From: Apus apus
Taxonomy: Eukaryota > Chordata > Aves > Apodiformes > Apodidae
DNA length: 64,000 nt
Assembly (NCBI RefSeq): GCF_020740795.1
Contig: NC_067312.1
Coordinates: 53,649,905 to 53,713,904, forward strand
Direction: 5' to 3'
The notes below the pieces were generated by a model that was not told the DNA's origin, did no database searches, and saw only the letters and a program-made list of their open reading frames with translations. The position numbers and the translations under genes are program-made. Below, piece by piece: positions 37,478 to 49,405 of the stretch; the stretch's first letter is position 1, and the number at the start of each line of letters is the position of its first letter.

Positions 37478-37811
37478 GTGGCTGACACCCTGGAGGGAAG
37501 GGATGTCCCATGCAGAGAGACCTTGACAGGCTGGAGAGGTGGGCCAGTGCCAACCTCATGAAGTTCAACAAGGCCAAGTGCAGGGTCCTGCACCTGGGTC
37601 AGCACAACCCCAGGCACAAATACAGGCTGGGGGGAGAAGGGATTGTGAGCAGTCCTGAGGAGAAGGACTTGGGGTGGTAGTAGATGAGAAGCTCGACATG
37701 AGCCACCAGTGTGTGCTGGAGCCCAGAGAGCCAATTGTGTCCTGGGCTGCACCAAAAGAAGTGTGGCCAGCAGGGCCAGGGAGGGGATTCTGCCCCTCTA
37801 CTCTGCTCTGG
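37478..37811 (+). mobile_element. CR1 LINE, left part, interrupted by an LTR
   Basis: ORF2 C-terminal coding motifs (TTCAACAAGGCCAAGTGCAG, GTCCTGCACCTGGGTC, GAGAAGGACTTGGGGT) on the plus strand, stopping inside CTCTACTCTGCTCTGG where the LTR begins. It continues at 38,514. Confidence 0.92.
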
Positions 37812-38508
37812 TGTCACCGTTTGACTCAGGTCCCACAACAATGCTCTTGATCCCCTTCCCCTCCCACCCAGATAGGAAAGGAAAGAGAAAGTGAGAGACA
37901 GACACTCTCAATTGAAAACTAAACTACACAGCTTTAATGAAACACTAATGATATAAGAAAATACATACAATTATATACAAATATGTTCAGGTATGTGCAA
38001 AAGCCTCTCACCTCCCCCGCCCCCAGCAACTCCCACAGCATCTCCTGAGCTGTGAACAGTCCCAAGAAATCCCGGAGCTGCTGGAGAAAGCGGAGAGTGA
38101 TGAGGGTCAGGAGAGCTCGAGCCTGGGGGTTGGTGGTGATGGATGGATGGAGTCATCCCTGGTTGCTGGACATGGACGGAAGAGAAGGGCAGAAGAAGCA
38201 GGAAGGAAGTTGTCTTCTGTGATCTCTGACCTTCCTCTGAGCTTATGTAGATATATGGAATGGAATATCTCTGGCCAGTTTTGCTGTCTGTCTAACTCAG
38301 CCTCCTAAGCAGGGGTCACAGATCTCCCTGTAGTGTCTGAGTCAGCAGAGTAAAGGTGTGAGCTCAGACACCCAGCAGTTAGAAAACCATTCCACTGCTA
38401 CCAGTCTTAGTTGGAACACTCTGCCACTGGTTAAAAGAAAGTTTAATGAAGGAAAAAAAAAAAATCAGTAAAAGGAAAACTGGCTTCATTGTGGCTCAAA
38501 CCAGGACA
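37812..38508 (-). mobile_element. Solo LTR, avian ERVL type, inserted in CR1
   Basis: A 697-bp element with TG...CA ends. On the minus strand it starts TGTCCTGGTTTGAGCC, has a CTGGCCAGAGATATTCCATT block, an ATTAAA polyadenylation-type signal (37,933-37,938 as complement) and a TCTCACTTT-rich U5. It is flanked by a perfect 5-bp direct repeat TCTGG (37,807-37,811 and 38,509-38,513), the target-site duplication. No internal viral genes remain, so it is a recombined solo LTR. Confidence 0.88.
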
Positions 38509-38513
38509 TCTGG

Positions 38514-39046
38514 TCAGACCCCACCTGGAGTACTGTGTACAGTTCTGGTACCCTCTGCACAAGAAAGATACAGACCTGTTGGAGAGGGTCCAGAGAAGGG
38601 CCACCAAGATGATCAAAGGGCTGGAGCACCTCTGCTATGAAGACAGGCTGAGAGAGTTGGGGCTGTTCAGTCTAGAGAAGAGAAGGCTCCAGGGAGACCT
38701 TATAGCACCTTCCAGTACTTGAAGGGGCTACAGGAAAGCTGGGAAGGGGCTTTTCATCAGAGAAGATAGTGATAGGACAAGGGGTAATGGTTTTAAACTG
38801 AGAGAGGGGAGATTTAGGTTAGGTATTAGGAAGAAATTCTTCACTATAAGGGTGGTGAGGAACTGGAATGGGTTGCTCAGGGACGTTGTTGATGCCCCAT
38901 CCCTGGAGGTTTTTAAGGCCAGGTTGGATGAGTTTTTGTGCAACCTGGTCTAGTGGTAGGGTTCCCTGCTCATGGCAGGGGCATTGGAACTAGGTGATCT
39001 TTAAGGTCCCTTCTAAACTTAATGATTCCAGGATTGATTCTATGAA
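38514..39046 (+). mobile_element. CR1 LINE, right part, continuing across the LTR
   Basis: Resumes with TCAGACCCCACCTGGAGTAC exactly where the left part stopped, and runs through the ORF2 C-terminus and 3' UTR to GGATTGATTCTATG. With the left part it makes about 870 bp of one CR1 copy. Confidence 0.93.
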
Positions 39047-41695
39047 ATGCAAGGGCTGATTTTTGATCTGTTGGTTGGTTCACCAAAAGACATCTCTGCA
39101 CAGAACCCATGCAAGGAGCTCCAGCTGTTCAGATCCTGAAGCAGTCTTGTAAGACAGGAGGCCAGGGGCTGAGGCCTGAGTCAATAGTGTGTAGGCATGC
39201 ACTCACATTCAAGAACACAGTGAAAACCCTCTGTGGAGAGACCTCACTAACACAGGGCAGAGTTTCACTCCCTGATCCAGCAGACACTGCAGCTGCTCAC
39301 TCTCATGCAGTCTGGCTGCCTCAGCATAAGCAGGAAAATCTGACCTTGGCCACCCATGTCTGCGGAGCCTGGCCTTCTCACCAAGGATCTCATAAGTTCT
39401 TGTGGCCTGCCTGCCACATTCAGGCTGAATGGTGCATGCTACATGAGGCCCCTGGGGTTGATCATTGTGAGCCAGAAGCAACAGTGACCTCCAGGCAGTG
39501 CTAGTACACAGCACCACAGATACAGGGCTTCTGTCTTGCCTTACAACTCACCTGTGCCAGAACTTTGCACTCTGAAAAATAAAATATCACACACCCAGGA
39601 AAACAGTGGTGTCTCTCTGTACTGCAGAAGCCAGCTACATAAATTAAGAGCTTCCTCTCTGCCATTTCAGTTGGGAAGTCTTTGGCACCCCTGGGGTCCT
39701 CCAGGAAACATCTCTATCGACTCACCTCACTAACTGACTTCTTGTATTTGTTGGATGCACTCCAGAGAGCAGCATACCCAGCAACACCGTCCATGCTAGA
39801 TTGGACTCAGAGGTCTGTGGACACCTTTTCAGGTAACAGTTTTTCACAGGCCACAAGCCCATTGTAGCTCTGTGCTAGTTTTCTTTCAGGCTTTCCCTAA
39901 GGAGCAGATGTATCCCTGCTCACTCCATAGTTAGAGAAAAAAAATTGCCTTTTCTTCACAAATTCTGTTTGAGGTCATGAAAACACTTGGTCTTGAGGTG
40001 AGGCAATTCTTCAGTATTTGGAAGGAACCATTGAAATGTCACCTGTCACATATGTAAGGAGCACGCACACCAGAGAAATCACTCCTGCCTAGACCCTTAC
40101 ATAAATAGAGACCTTCACGAGTCTGAATGGCACTACTGAGACTTATCTCAAAGGACACCAGTCTCAAAGGACACCTGTCAGAATCTCCCTGCAGAGCTGC
40201 AGGGATCACAGAGCCCCTCCCTCCCACACATCAAACGGAAGGGAGAGGTTTTTATGGCTTTGTCTGGTCCATCTGCAGAGAAGCAAGCTGGCTTCTACCA
40301 CAAGCCCTTGTAGAAGGCCACACATCAGGAGGCATCATCAGTCAGGGTTTCTGGAAGGTTGCACTTGTTTTGCTTTGGCATCACCCCCCTGCTTTTACCA
40401 CTGGTATTTTCCTCACATGCATGTTGTGTGTGTACACATGTATACAAGAAGAAATTGCCTGATTTTAACCTTAGCTAGTAAAATTTGTTCTCTCCCCATG
40501 CAAGCCTTGCCTCATTTCTCTCAGACACAATAGAAGCCATGCCCTCTTCAGATCTGACCTGCAAAGACTGCCCCTGTACACAAGGATATTTTGCCTGGAT
40601 CCCTGCAGGTCACGCTGTGAGCTGTGCGGAGGGCAGCTCTCCTTGATTTCCCACGGAGCTCTTCAGCTTGCATAAGACATGCAAATATTCATAGCACACA
40701 GAATAAGACAGCTCACTAACTGGTGGGGAGGGACCTCAGTTCCAATGGGCACTCAGCTGCTTCATGCAGATGAGAACAGGGTCATTAGAAGAGGGTAAAA
40801 GTACAGACCAGTGATAGTGAGGTAAGTGCTTCTGACTCCAGCTGGAAGGACTCAGACAACTGTCACTTCTGCATGTTGAGTGATCTCATCAGAGGGCTCT
40901 GGAGAAGGAGCTGCCACTGCTACTTTTCAGCCCCATTTTGTGACTACCTCCAAGTTCTCCACTTCCCCTCCAGCCATAAAATCAATGTGGCAAATTCAGC
41001 CTGTATTGGCGAAGTTGAGCACAGCTAGAAGGTCATTTTCCTGTGAATACATTCCTCAGACATGGAGGCAGAAAGGATAGGCTAACTCTTCCTTTTCTGC
41101 CCTCATGCCTCCTCCTGCAGGACCAGAACCTGAACCAGCCATGATTGCCAGATAGTAGCATGCCACCAGCCTCATCACATACCAGCCTCCAATACTCAAG
41201 TGTTTGTAACTGTTGACTCACAAGACAGACAGCAGTTATGAAGAAGCACGCAGAAGAGGCTGAGTTTGATGTCTGTCATTTAATTTACTGGAACAAGATC
41301 CCAGACACACCCCCAACCCCTTATGTGTCTATGACAACAATAACTGCCATGTGGAGGTAGAGGCACAAGACTACTACTCAAAAAAGCTTTTCCACCTCTT
41401 GAAACCCATCTGGGTTTCCTTCAACATACTTATGTGAAATGCAGGAGATGGACAAACACACACACAGAAAGGTATGGACAAAGATGTCAGATGCACCCTG
41501 GAAGAGATGTGATAGTGGTGTCCACACATGCAGGCTCGTGTGCAGCTGAGTAGTGCAGGAACTCAGCAAGTAGAAGGATTGTCAGAGAAATAGTAAAAAT
41601 ACGCAAATACACATGCTGTTTTTCAGTTCTGGTGATCTTGCATATTCCTGTAAGAGGGCATGTCGAGAAAATATTTCCTTCCTATAATACCTCTT
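39047..41695. other. Intergenic, no gene seen
   Basis: Unique sequence. ATGCAAAT octamer at about 40,678-40,685. No repeat recognised. Confidence 0.5.
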
Positions 41696-41745
41696 CATAG
41701 AATCACAGAATCATAGAATGGTTTGTGTTGGAAGGGACCTTTAAA
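41696..41745 (-). mobile_element. CR1 3' stub of about 50 bp
   Basis: Only the extreme 3' end is present: two tail units (TCATAGAATCACAGAATCAT) and GTGTTGGAAGGGACC, after which the similarity stops abruptly. An extreme 5' truncation. Confidence 0.85.
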
Positions 41746-42025
41746 GCAAAGAAATTCCCAGCCACTTGCAAGACTTTTGGCTTGGTTCTTCTTAAAACAA
41801 GCTTCTCTCCTTCATTCACAAGCTGTGGGAGGGCTTTTCCTCAGATGTTACTTTCAGAGAGAAAACGACTCAGTGCTGTAGGAGACATCAAATGAGTGTT
41901 TTGTATAATATTCACACATGAAAAAGGAAATTATTCTGTACATGCAATTCCAGCAATGCTTAGAGAGCAATGTCTAAAGATATTTGTATGTTACATTTAC
42001 AGCTTTCCTATCCCTTTCCTGTTTT

Positions 42026-42540
42026 TCATAGAATCATAGGTTAGTGTGGGGTATTTAAAGTTTTTATAGTTCAAACCCTCTGCAATGAGCAGGGACATCT
42101 TCAAGTAGACCAGGTTGCTCAGAGCCCTGTCCAACCTAACCATTCCATGGATGGAGCATCTAACACCTCTCTGGGCAACATGTGCCAGTGTTCCATCAGC
42201 CTCTTTGTAAGACTTTTTTTCCCTTATATCTAGTCTGAATCTACCCTCCTTTAGTTTAAAATCGTTATCCCTTATGCTAGTGCTACAGGACCTACAAAGA
42301 AGTTCATCCTCACCTTTCTTATAAGCCCCCTTTAAGTACTGAAAAGCTTCTCTAAGGTCTCCCCAGAGCCTTCTCTGCTCCAGGCTGAACAATTCCAGCT
42401 CTCTCCGCCTGTGTTCATTCCAAGGGCCCCAGCCCTTGGATCATCTTTGTGGCCTCCTCTGGACTTGCTCCAACAGCTCCATGTCTTTCTAGTACTGCTT
42501 CTCTACTTCCACTACATCAAGATGCAGTGCTCTAGATATA
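42026..42540 (-). mobile_element. CR1 LINE 3' fragment, diverged
   Basis: Starts TCATAGAATCATAGG and keeps the motif order CCAGGTTGCTCAGAGCC, CTCTGGGCAAC, CTCCAACAGCTCCATG. More diverged than its neighbours. Confidence 0.88.
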
Positions 42541-44900
42541 TCTGTAGCTGCAACGGTGACCATGACAGGATCCCATGAAGTGCTGGCTAGTCAGAAAACC
42601 AGGCTGAAGATCAATAGGCAACGCAAAATACTATGGGTTATGAGATCTCAGCACCTGAGCTTGTAACATGAGACACTGCTCATGAAAAATCATACACTGT
42701 AGAACAGAAAAAATGCTCCTCAAAATGGAGAGAGAGGGGACTCAGTAGAAGCAGGCAGTTTGAATTGGCAGCTCTTGTAAATGCTGCTTGCCTTCAAACT
42801 GGTCTAATTTTCCAGCATTGCTTGTCCCTTCCAGGCTATTTTTCCAACCCTCCTTCTATTTTCTTGGTGTTCGAATTCAGGAATAAAGTGGAGTGAAGCC
42901 AATCTGAATAAGCGCTCTACAAACACCTTGAAAACAGATTTCAACCTAACTTTTTCATGTTAACCACCTGTAAATTGAAGGATCCCTGCCTCATCCTTCA
43001 TACATTTCTCAGACTTCCTTTCTTTTTCCTGTGTTCATTTGTCTTCCTGGAGTTTTCTGTGCCTCATCTGACTACTTCCATCGGATTCCAAACACTCCAT
43101 CCACAATGCTCTTCTCCTACCTGCACCTGTCCTCACCAGTCCTTCCTCCTTCTCTCCTGCCAAGCTTCTCTCTTCAATGACCAGTACTGCTCAGGGATTG
43201 TATACTGCGTTCTTCTGCTGGTTTCAGTCTGCTAAATGCAGACCCCCTCCTTGAATACAGAAAGCCCTTGAGAGGGCTTTCTCCACATGCTTAAGCATTT
43301 GCAGGATTTGGATCTTTGGTTCTCAGACCCTTGAGTCAGAGAATGCATCATTCTCTTTTCACGATCAACAGCACTTTAAAGCAATTACACTCAGAAAATA
43401 ATACTCAATATGCATGTGCCTACATAAGAGCAGCGTGACACTGACATTTCAAATGCAGAATTAAACTGATTTGGCCTTTATTTTCTAAGAGTACTTAAGA
43501 CATTTTAAACAATACAGCATCAGGCAAGTGAAAGATTTAAATGATGAGAACTGGAAATTATTTGCAAATGAGGGATCTCTTGGCAGTATGAGCAAAGCTC
43601 CCCTGATTTCAGTGGGAATGGGGCAAGGCCATTAAACAACATTAAAAAGCCCATTCCAGGCAAACAGTATATTTAGAGGTTGGGGGAAGGGGGGGAGGGA
43701 AGAGGGTGGTGTCACATGTAAGAAAATCTGACTGATTGGATGAAAATAAACCAGCAATTCCAGTTAAATATCCAGCAGGTGAAACACTTCCGAAGAAGTT
43801 ACACTTGTTCTGTATTCAGCTAAGATATTTTCAAACCCTCACATACAAAAATACGAACTAATTATAATCTTTGCATCAAAGTGGAAAACTGCCCAATCTC
43901 TGTGCTTTTGTTTCAGCTAATCTACGTTCACTGCACTCTTCATGCAAATGAGCACATTTGTTGCAAATGGAGTAAAATTACTTTGCTAATCATCCAGTAT
44001 TTTACCATCAGAATTTCAGGCTTTAAATAGCTTCTTTGTGCTATACCTGTCTGCTAGCCATTGGTATAGCACATGGTATACTTTCAGAAGCCAGCAGGCT
44101 CTGTACAAGAGTTTTCCAGGTAATGGAGAAGGAAAGACCTTTCTTTAACTGTGTCTGTGCTGATCTGCAAGCTGGGAGAGTACTGCATGTCCCTTCTGAC
44201 AGCAGACATCCCCAGGCATGATCCCGTAACACCTTGTGAAGGGGAAAGGACTTGCACACCCAACTCACAGTCCATGTCCCAAGCGGGCTGTCTGGAACTT
44301 CTGGCTCTCTTTGTGTTGAGGTGGGAGTCCAGTGCAGCTGGTCTCAAGAACACTGGAAGATGGAGCAATGTGGAGGAGGATGGAAAGGGTGCATCATTTT
44401 TACCCTGCACCTGTTCTCAGCAATCAGAACAGGCAACAGCCATCCAAACTCCACCACAAGGATGCTAAGGCAGAGGTGCAGGTGTTGTCCATGGTCTGAG
44501 CTAAGAAGCATACATCAAAATTCCAGTAAAACTGGTGCTAAGGTGGAGACACCATCCAGGTGACTCCAGCTACTACTTTCTCTCTGTGATCCTTATCCAT
44601 GACACATTCCTGATGCTTAGCAGAGAGATGCAGGAACTCAGGTTATGCTAAGGCTTCTTCTTTGCTCTAGGTTGGATGAAACAGGTCAGCAGTGTAAGTT
44701 CATATATATTTTGTTTCCTTATGTCCCTTTTTCCCCCACCAGTGAAACAGTTTCTCAGAGTAGGATGTTGAGGTGAAAGCATACTGGAAGTCAGCTATTG
44801 TGAGCTTATGTGTAGGTGAACTACTGCTCCCAGTCAGGCCATAGCCTTGATTTTCTGGGATTTTTTTTTTCCCTGTGGTTTTCATAAAATGGCTTAATTT
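42541..44900. other. Intergenic, possible conserved noncoding block
   Basis: About 43,440-44,040 is AT-rich unique sequence with TTTGCAAATG, ATGCAAATGAG and TTGCTAATCAT motifs; a G-rich patch lies at 43,680-43,710. No gene seen. Confidence 0.4.
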
Positions 44901-45395
44901 TCATAGAATCATAGAATCATTAAGGTTGGAAGGGACCTTAAAGATCATCAAGTTCCAACGCCCCTGCCATGACCAGGGAGCCCTACCTCTAGACCAGGCT
45001 GCACAAAAACTCATCCAACCTGGCCTTAAAAACCTCCAGGGATGAGGCATCAACAACCTCCCTGGGCAACCCATTCCAGTTCCTCACCACCCTTATAGTG
45101 AAGAATTTCTTCCTAATATCTAACCTACATCTCCCCTCTCTCAGTTTAAAAGCATTGCCCCTTATCACTGTCTTCTCTGATGAAAAGCCCCTTCCCAGCT
45201 TATCTGTAGCCCCTTCAAGTACTGGAAGGTGCTGTAAGGTCTTCTCGGAGCCTTCACTTCTCTAGGCTGAACAGCCCAAATTTTCTTAGTCTGTCTTGAT
45301 AGCAGAGGTGCTCCAGGCCTGTGACCATCTTGGTGGCCCTTTTCTGGACCCTCTCCAACAGGTCTGTATCTTTCTTGTGCTGAGGGCACCAGAAC
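44901..45395 (-). mobile_element. CR1 LINE 3' fragment
   Basis: Starts TCATAGAATCATAGAATCAT and ends in the ORF2 C-terminal region (TTCTTGTGCTGAGGGCACC). It is closely similar to the plus-strand copy at 38,514-39,046, with which it forms an inverted pair. Confidence 0.92.
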
Positions 45396-46925
45396 CTTTG
45401 GCTGGTTCAGAGATGCTGCATGTGTTACAAGGGCAGATGGGACTTACAGCACTCTCCCCTGGCCCTACTCACCTTGCAGAAATTGCCCCACAAGAGAAAA
45501 ATTCCTTCTGGTTGCCTCCAGTAACACTTTTGTTTTACCCCTGAACCTCCCTCAATACTGAGGGTTTGCTGAAGTGGTCTTCCAATCTCACCTAGGGGTC
45601 ACCTCAGCCTCTACTGAAAGCCTCAGGAAGGAGTCCCGATGTTCTCACAGGACTTCTCCAGTCTCCCTGCTGGACACCCAGACCCAAGGAGTGTGAAGCT
45701 CCTCACCACCCTGCAAGGACGTGCTTCTAGGAGACCAACTAGGCAACAGTGATTCTCCATATATTAATCTTTAACACCCTTCACACACCAGGCCATGCTT
45801 TGTAAACTAAAGCTGTGTCCCATGCCGGTGCTCACTGAAGGATTTGTTACATGCAGGCATCCTGGTGCAATTGCCCACATGAAGTGCAGTGCTGAAATCT
45901 CCTGACAGTACATGTGTTTACCTCCCATGGTGTATCTCCACAAGCTAGCCCAGTAAGTTTATGGGAAAACTGGAGGGAAGCCTGGAGGTTCTGTAGCATA
46001 CCACCTAGCAGGATTAAACAGGCAATGCTGGACAGCTTCTGTTAACATCCACAGCAGAAAGGAGTTGTTCACATCCTCACAGACATGCTGCAGACAGCAA
46101 AAAACTAACTGCATTTCCCACTGTTACAGTCCTCTCTAGTGGGCCTAATTGCCCCTGGTGTGAGCTGACCAGCATTACTCAACAAAAGAAACTTCTATCT
46201 TGGAAGACCTTGCAAACTGAAGGAGCTTACCACCTGAAGCAGCACAGGACTCATTATAGGATACACAGGGAAGAGCATCCACCGGGGATTGTGTAAAATT
46301 AGTGGAACATTTTAAAGGGGATTAATGGGGTATGTAAGACATGTGATGCTTAGAGAAAGAACTAAAGGAGGGGAAAAAAGAAAGATGAAGATAGCTCAGG
46401 TAGGAACAAACATGTTAAAGTTAGAGGAAAAAGTGGATAAAATGGGCAGGCTGAATATAATCAGCTTGCTAGTCAGTGTATTTATCTGATGAAGCTCTTC
46501 ACTTAGTAACCCTGTGTGACCTGTCCTTTCAGTACATTCTACGTCTTTCTTTGTGACTGCAGTTCCTACTCTTAGTAGGTAGGTGTCAACAACAGTGAAC
46601 TTCAAACTGGACTCACCAGTATGATAAGGTCTGGATACCAGCAACCAGAGCATGGCTGCAAACCTCTGACCTTCCCTGTCTGGGCACCAGCAGCAAGGGA
46701 GGCCACTGGGATTTCAGTCAAGTGTTAGATACAGAAATTATCTGTGCAAACACATGTATGTGTACACATCTGTGTTCTTTAAATACTAATCAGCTGGAGA
46801 ACAGGATCAGGCAGTCAGTGCTGCTCACAGTACTCCCTGCTGCCCACTGTGGCTCCAGAGCTGACACCATCTTCCACGCCTACGAGGTTTCTCCCAGCCA
46901 GGGGCAGGACTCAGCATTTCTTCAG
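45396..46925. other. Intergenic, no gene seen
   Basis: Unique sequence between two minus-strand CR1 copies. Nothing recognised. Confidence 0.5.
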
Positions 46926-47484
46926 ATCACAGAATCAAAGAATGGTTTGGGTTGAAAGGCACCTGAAGGATCACCTAGTTCGAACACCCCTGCCATGGGC
47001 AGGGACACCTCCCTCTAGAACAGGTTCCTCAAGGTCCCATCCAACTTGTCCTTAAACACTTCCAGGAATGGGGCATCCACAATGTCCCTGGGCAACCTGT
47101 TCCAGGGTCTCACAACCCTCACTGGAAAGAGTTTCTTCCTAATGTTTAACCTAAGTCTCCCCTCTTCCAGTTTAAAATTGCTATCCCTTGTCCTATCACT
47201 ACCTGCCTTTGTAAAAAGCCCCTCCCCAGCTTTCCCGAAGGCCCCCTTCGTCTACTGGAAGGCCTCTATAAGGTCTCCCCAGAGCCTTCTCTTCCTCAAA
47301 CTGAATAAATCTCTCAGCCTGTTTTCAAGGGAGAGGTGCTCCAGCCTTCTGATCATCTTCGTTGCCCAAAAGCTTCATGTCCTTCTTTTGCTGGGGGCTC
47401 CAGCGCTGGACACAATACTCCAGCTGGGGTCTCATGAGAGCAGAGGGAGAATCCCCTCCCTTGAGCTGCTGACCATACTCCATT
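46926..47484 (-). mobile_element. CR1 LINE 3' region
   Basis: Starts with ATCACAGAATCAAAGAATGG and contains the usual order of CR1 3' UTR and ORF2 C-terminal motifs in antisense, up to CTCATGAGAGCAGAGG. Moderate divergence. Confidence 0.9.
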
Positions 47485-47940
47485 TCTCCAGCCAAGATTC
47501 CTCCAAAGGGTAGCCCTTCCCGCCACCATCTGCACTGTTCCCTCAACTTGGTTGGCTCACCACTTGGGCAGCAAGTACACCATGCTGAAGGCCTTACTAA
47601 CTGAAAGTTGTTCAACATCCTGTGCTTGTCTCTTCTCCACAAAGTCTGTAATCTCTTCAGAAAAGGCAATCAGCCACCAATAGGCCAGGTACAAGTTGTT
47701 CTGCTAAATCCCTCTTGGTGATCTCCCCTCCACCCAGATCTTGGGAAATAGTCTCCCTCTCCATTGTCTGCCTGAGGATTGAGGACGTGCTGATATCCAG
47801 TCATTCCTCAGATCCTCCTTTCACTCCTGGAAGATGGTGCAATGCTAGCCTCATGGACATCTCCCAATTACAGCCTTTCACACTTAGAGAGGGCCATCTA
47901 CCATGAGGTCAGCCAGCTCCCTCTCCTGTCCCACTGATCA
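47485..47940 (-). mobile_element. Probable ORF2 (reverse-transcriptase) continuation of the neighbouring CR1
   Basis: Antisense traces such as CCATGCTGAAGGCCTTACT and ATGAGGTCAGCCAGCTCCCTC match the CR1 reverse-transcriptase coding region in order, interrupted by small deletions. It is more eroded than the 3' part. Confidence 0.5.
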
Positions 47941-48455
47941 GTGGGAACATCGTTTCCTTCCCCTCCCTGTGTCGCTGAAGGACTCAAGAGAAATCTTGTT
48001 TTTTCAGAGGAAGCTCTTCATGGCAACTTGCACCTGTTGCCCCTCTTCCTGTGACTATGCAGTTGTAGGGATTAATCTTGTTTAATTTGCAAATACTTCA
48101 TGTGAGGAACTCCTAAAATCGCCCTGACCTTTACAGACAGCACCACACAGGAGCAGTGGCTTTGCATGCACTCACCACCTGCTGCAAAGGCTGGGGTGCA
48201 TGCTGTGGATGTCCTGCCAGCTTACTGAGAGGGCAAGGGGCTCTTTTCCTACAGAGCAGAAATACACATATCTGAAATATGAATTTGTACTTTTCTAAAA
48301 CCTGAATTCATTTACAGGAGTCTCTTCTTAGATCAAGCTTTGTCACACCCTGAATCTTTAGGACCATACTGGACACACATTAAAAATTTTTGAGTGCAGT
48401 GAGCAGCGCTGACTGATGGGTGATCCAGTGAAACCTAGGAGAGTGTAACTGGCCA
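47941..48455. other. Intergenic, no feature seen
   Basis: Unique sequence between a CR1 remnant and the plus-strand LTR. Confidence 0.5.
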
Positions 48456-49405
48456 TGTTGGGTTGGTGTGGTTTTGGCAGTGACAGAGGGTCCCCAGGGG
48501 TGGCTCCTGTGAGAAGCTGCTGAAAGATCCCCTGGCTCCAAAAATCTGGTCACACCTCTGGCCAAGGCAGAGTCCATCAGGGACAATGGATGTGCCTTTG
48601 CAATTAATATATCCAAGAAGGGGAAATAAATGCTACACGACCTCAGGAAGAGAAGAGGGGCAAGCAAGAGCAATGCCAGAGCAGATACCAAGATTGGTGA
48701 GGAGGGAAGGGGAGAAGGTGCCCAAGCAGAGGTTCCCCTGGAGCCTGTGGTGAGATGGCAGCTGTCCCCCTGCAAGCCACGGAAAAGCACAGTGGATCAG
48801 CCCATGAAGGACCACAGTGTAGCAGATGTGGACCTGCATCATGGAGGACCCTGCACCAGGGGAGGTGACTGTTCCTGAAGCAGGCTGTGACTCTATGGCA
48901 AGCCTGCACTGGAGCAGTCTGTTCCTGATGAACTGCACCTCATGGGAAGGAGTCACATCAGAGGGTTTTGTGAAGGACTCTCTAACATGGGAGGGACCCT
49001 GTGGTGGAGTAGGGGAAGACTATGAGGAGCCCTTTCCCTGAGGAGGAAGGAGCAACAGGAAACAATGTGTGACCAATGATGTTAAAGCCCACTCCCTGTC
49101 CCCCTGTGCTGCTGGGAGGAAGGAAGTTGAGGAATGGGGAGTAAAATAATTTGGGACTGGGAAGAAGGGAAAGGTGGGATAAGGTATTAAAGCTCTAGTT
49201 TTCGTCTTTGTTCTGTTTAAAGCTGATTAGTGATAAATTAAATTGGCTTTTTCCCCAAGTTGAGTCTGTTTTGCTCATGACCATCCTCCTTGTCCCTGTC
49301 TCAACCCATGAGCTTTTAGTTGGGTTTTCTCCTCTCCATCCCACAGTTGGGGGAGGGTTGAGTAAGTGGCTGCATGGTTCTTACTTGTTGGCTGGGTCTA
49401 AACCT
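48456..49405 (+). mobile_element. Solo LTR of an endogenous retrovirus, TguLTR5-like
   Basis: Starts TGTTGGGTTGGTGTGG and runs through GTGGCTCCTGTGAGAAGCTGC, a block of imperfect GGAGCAG/CCTGTGG-type repeats (about 48,720-49,040), a CCCCCTGTGCTGCTGGG segment, and a U5-like end (AAGTTGAGTCTGTTTTGC, then CTGGGTCTAAACC). From memory this is the passerine TguLTR5-type LTR. No gag, pol or env flanks it, so it is a solo LTR. The base before the element ends GGCCA; a clean matching target duplication is not visible on the right, where the end is degraded. Confidence 0.75.
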
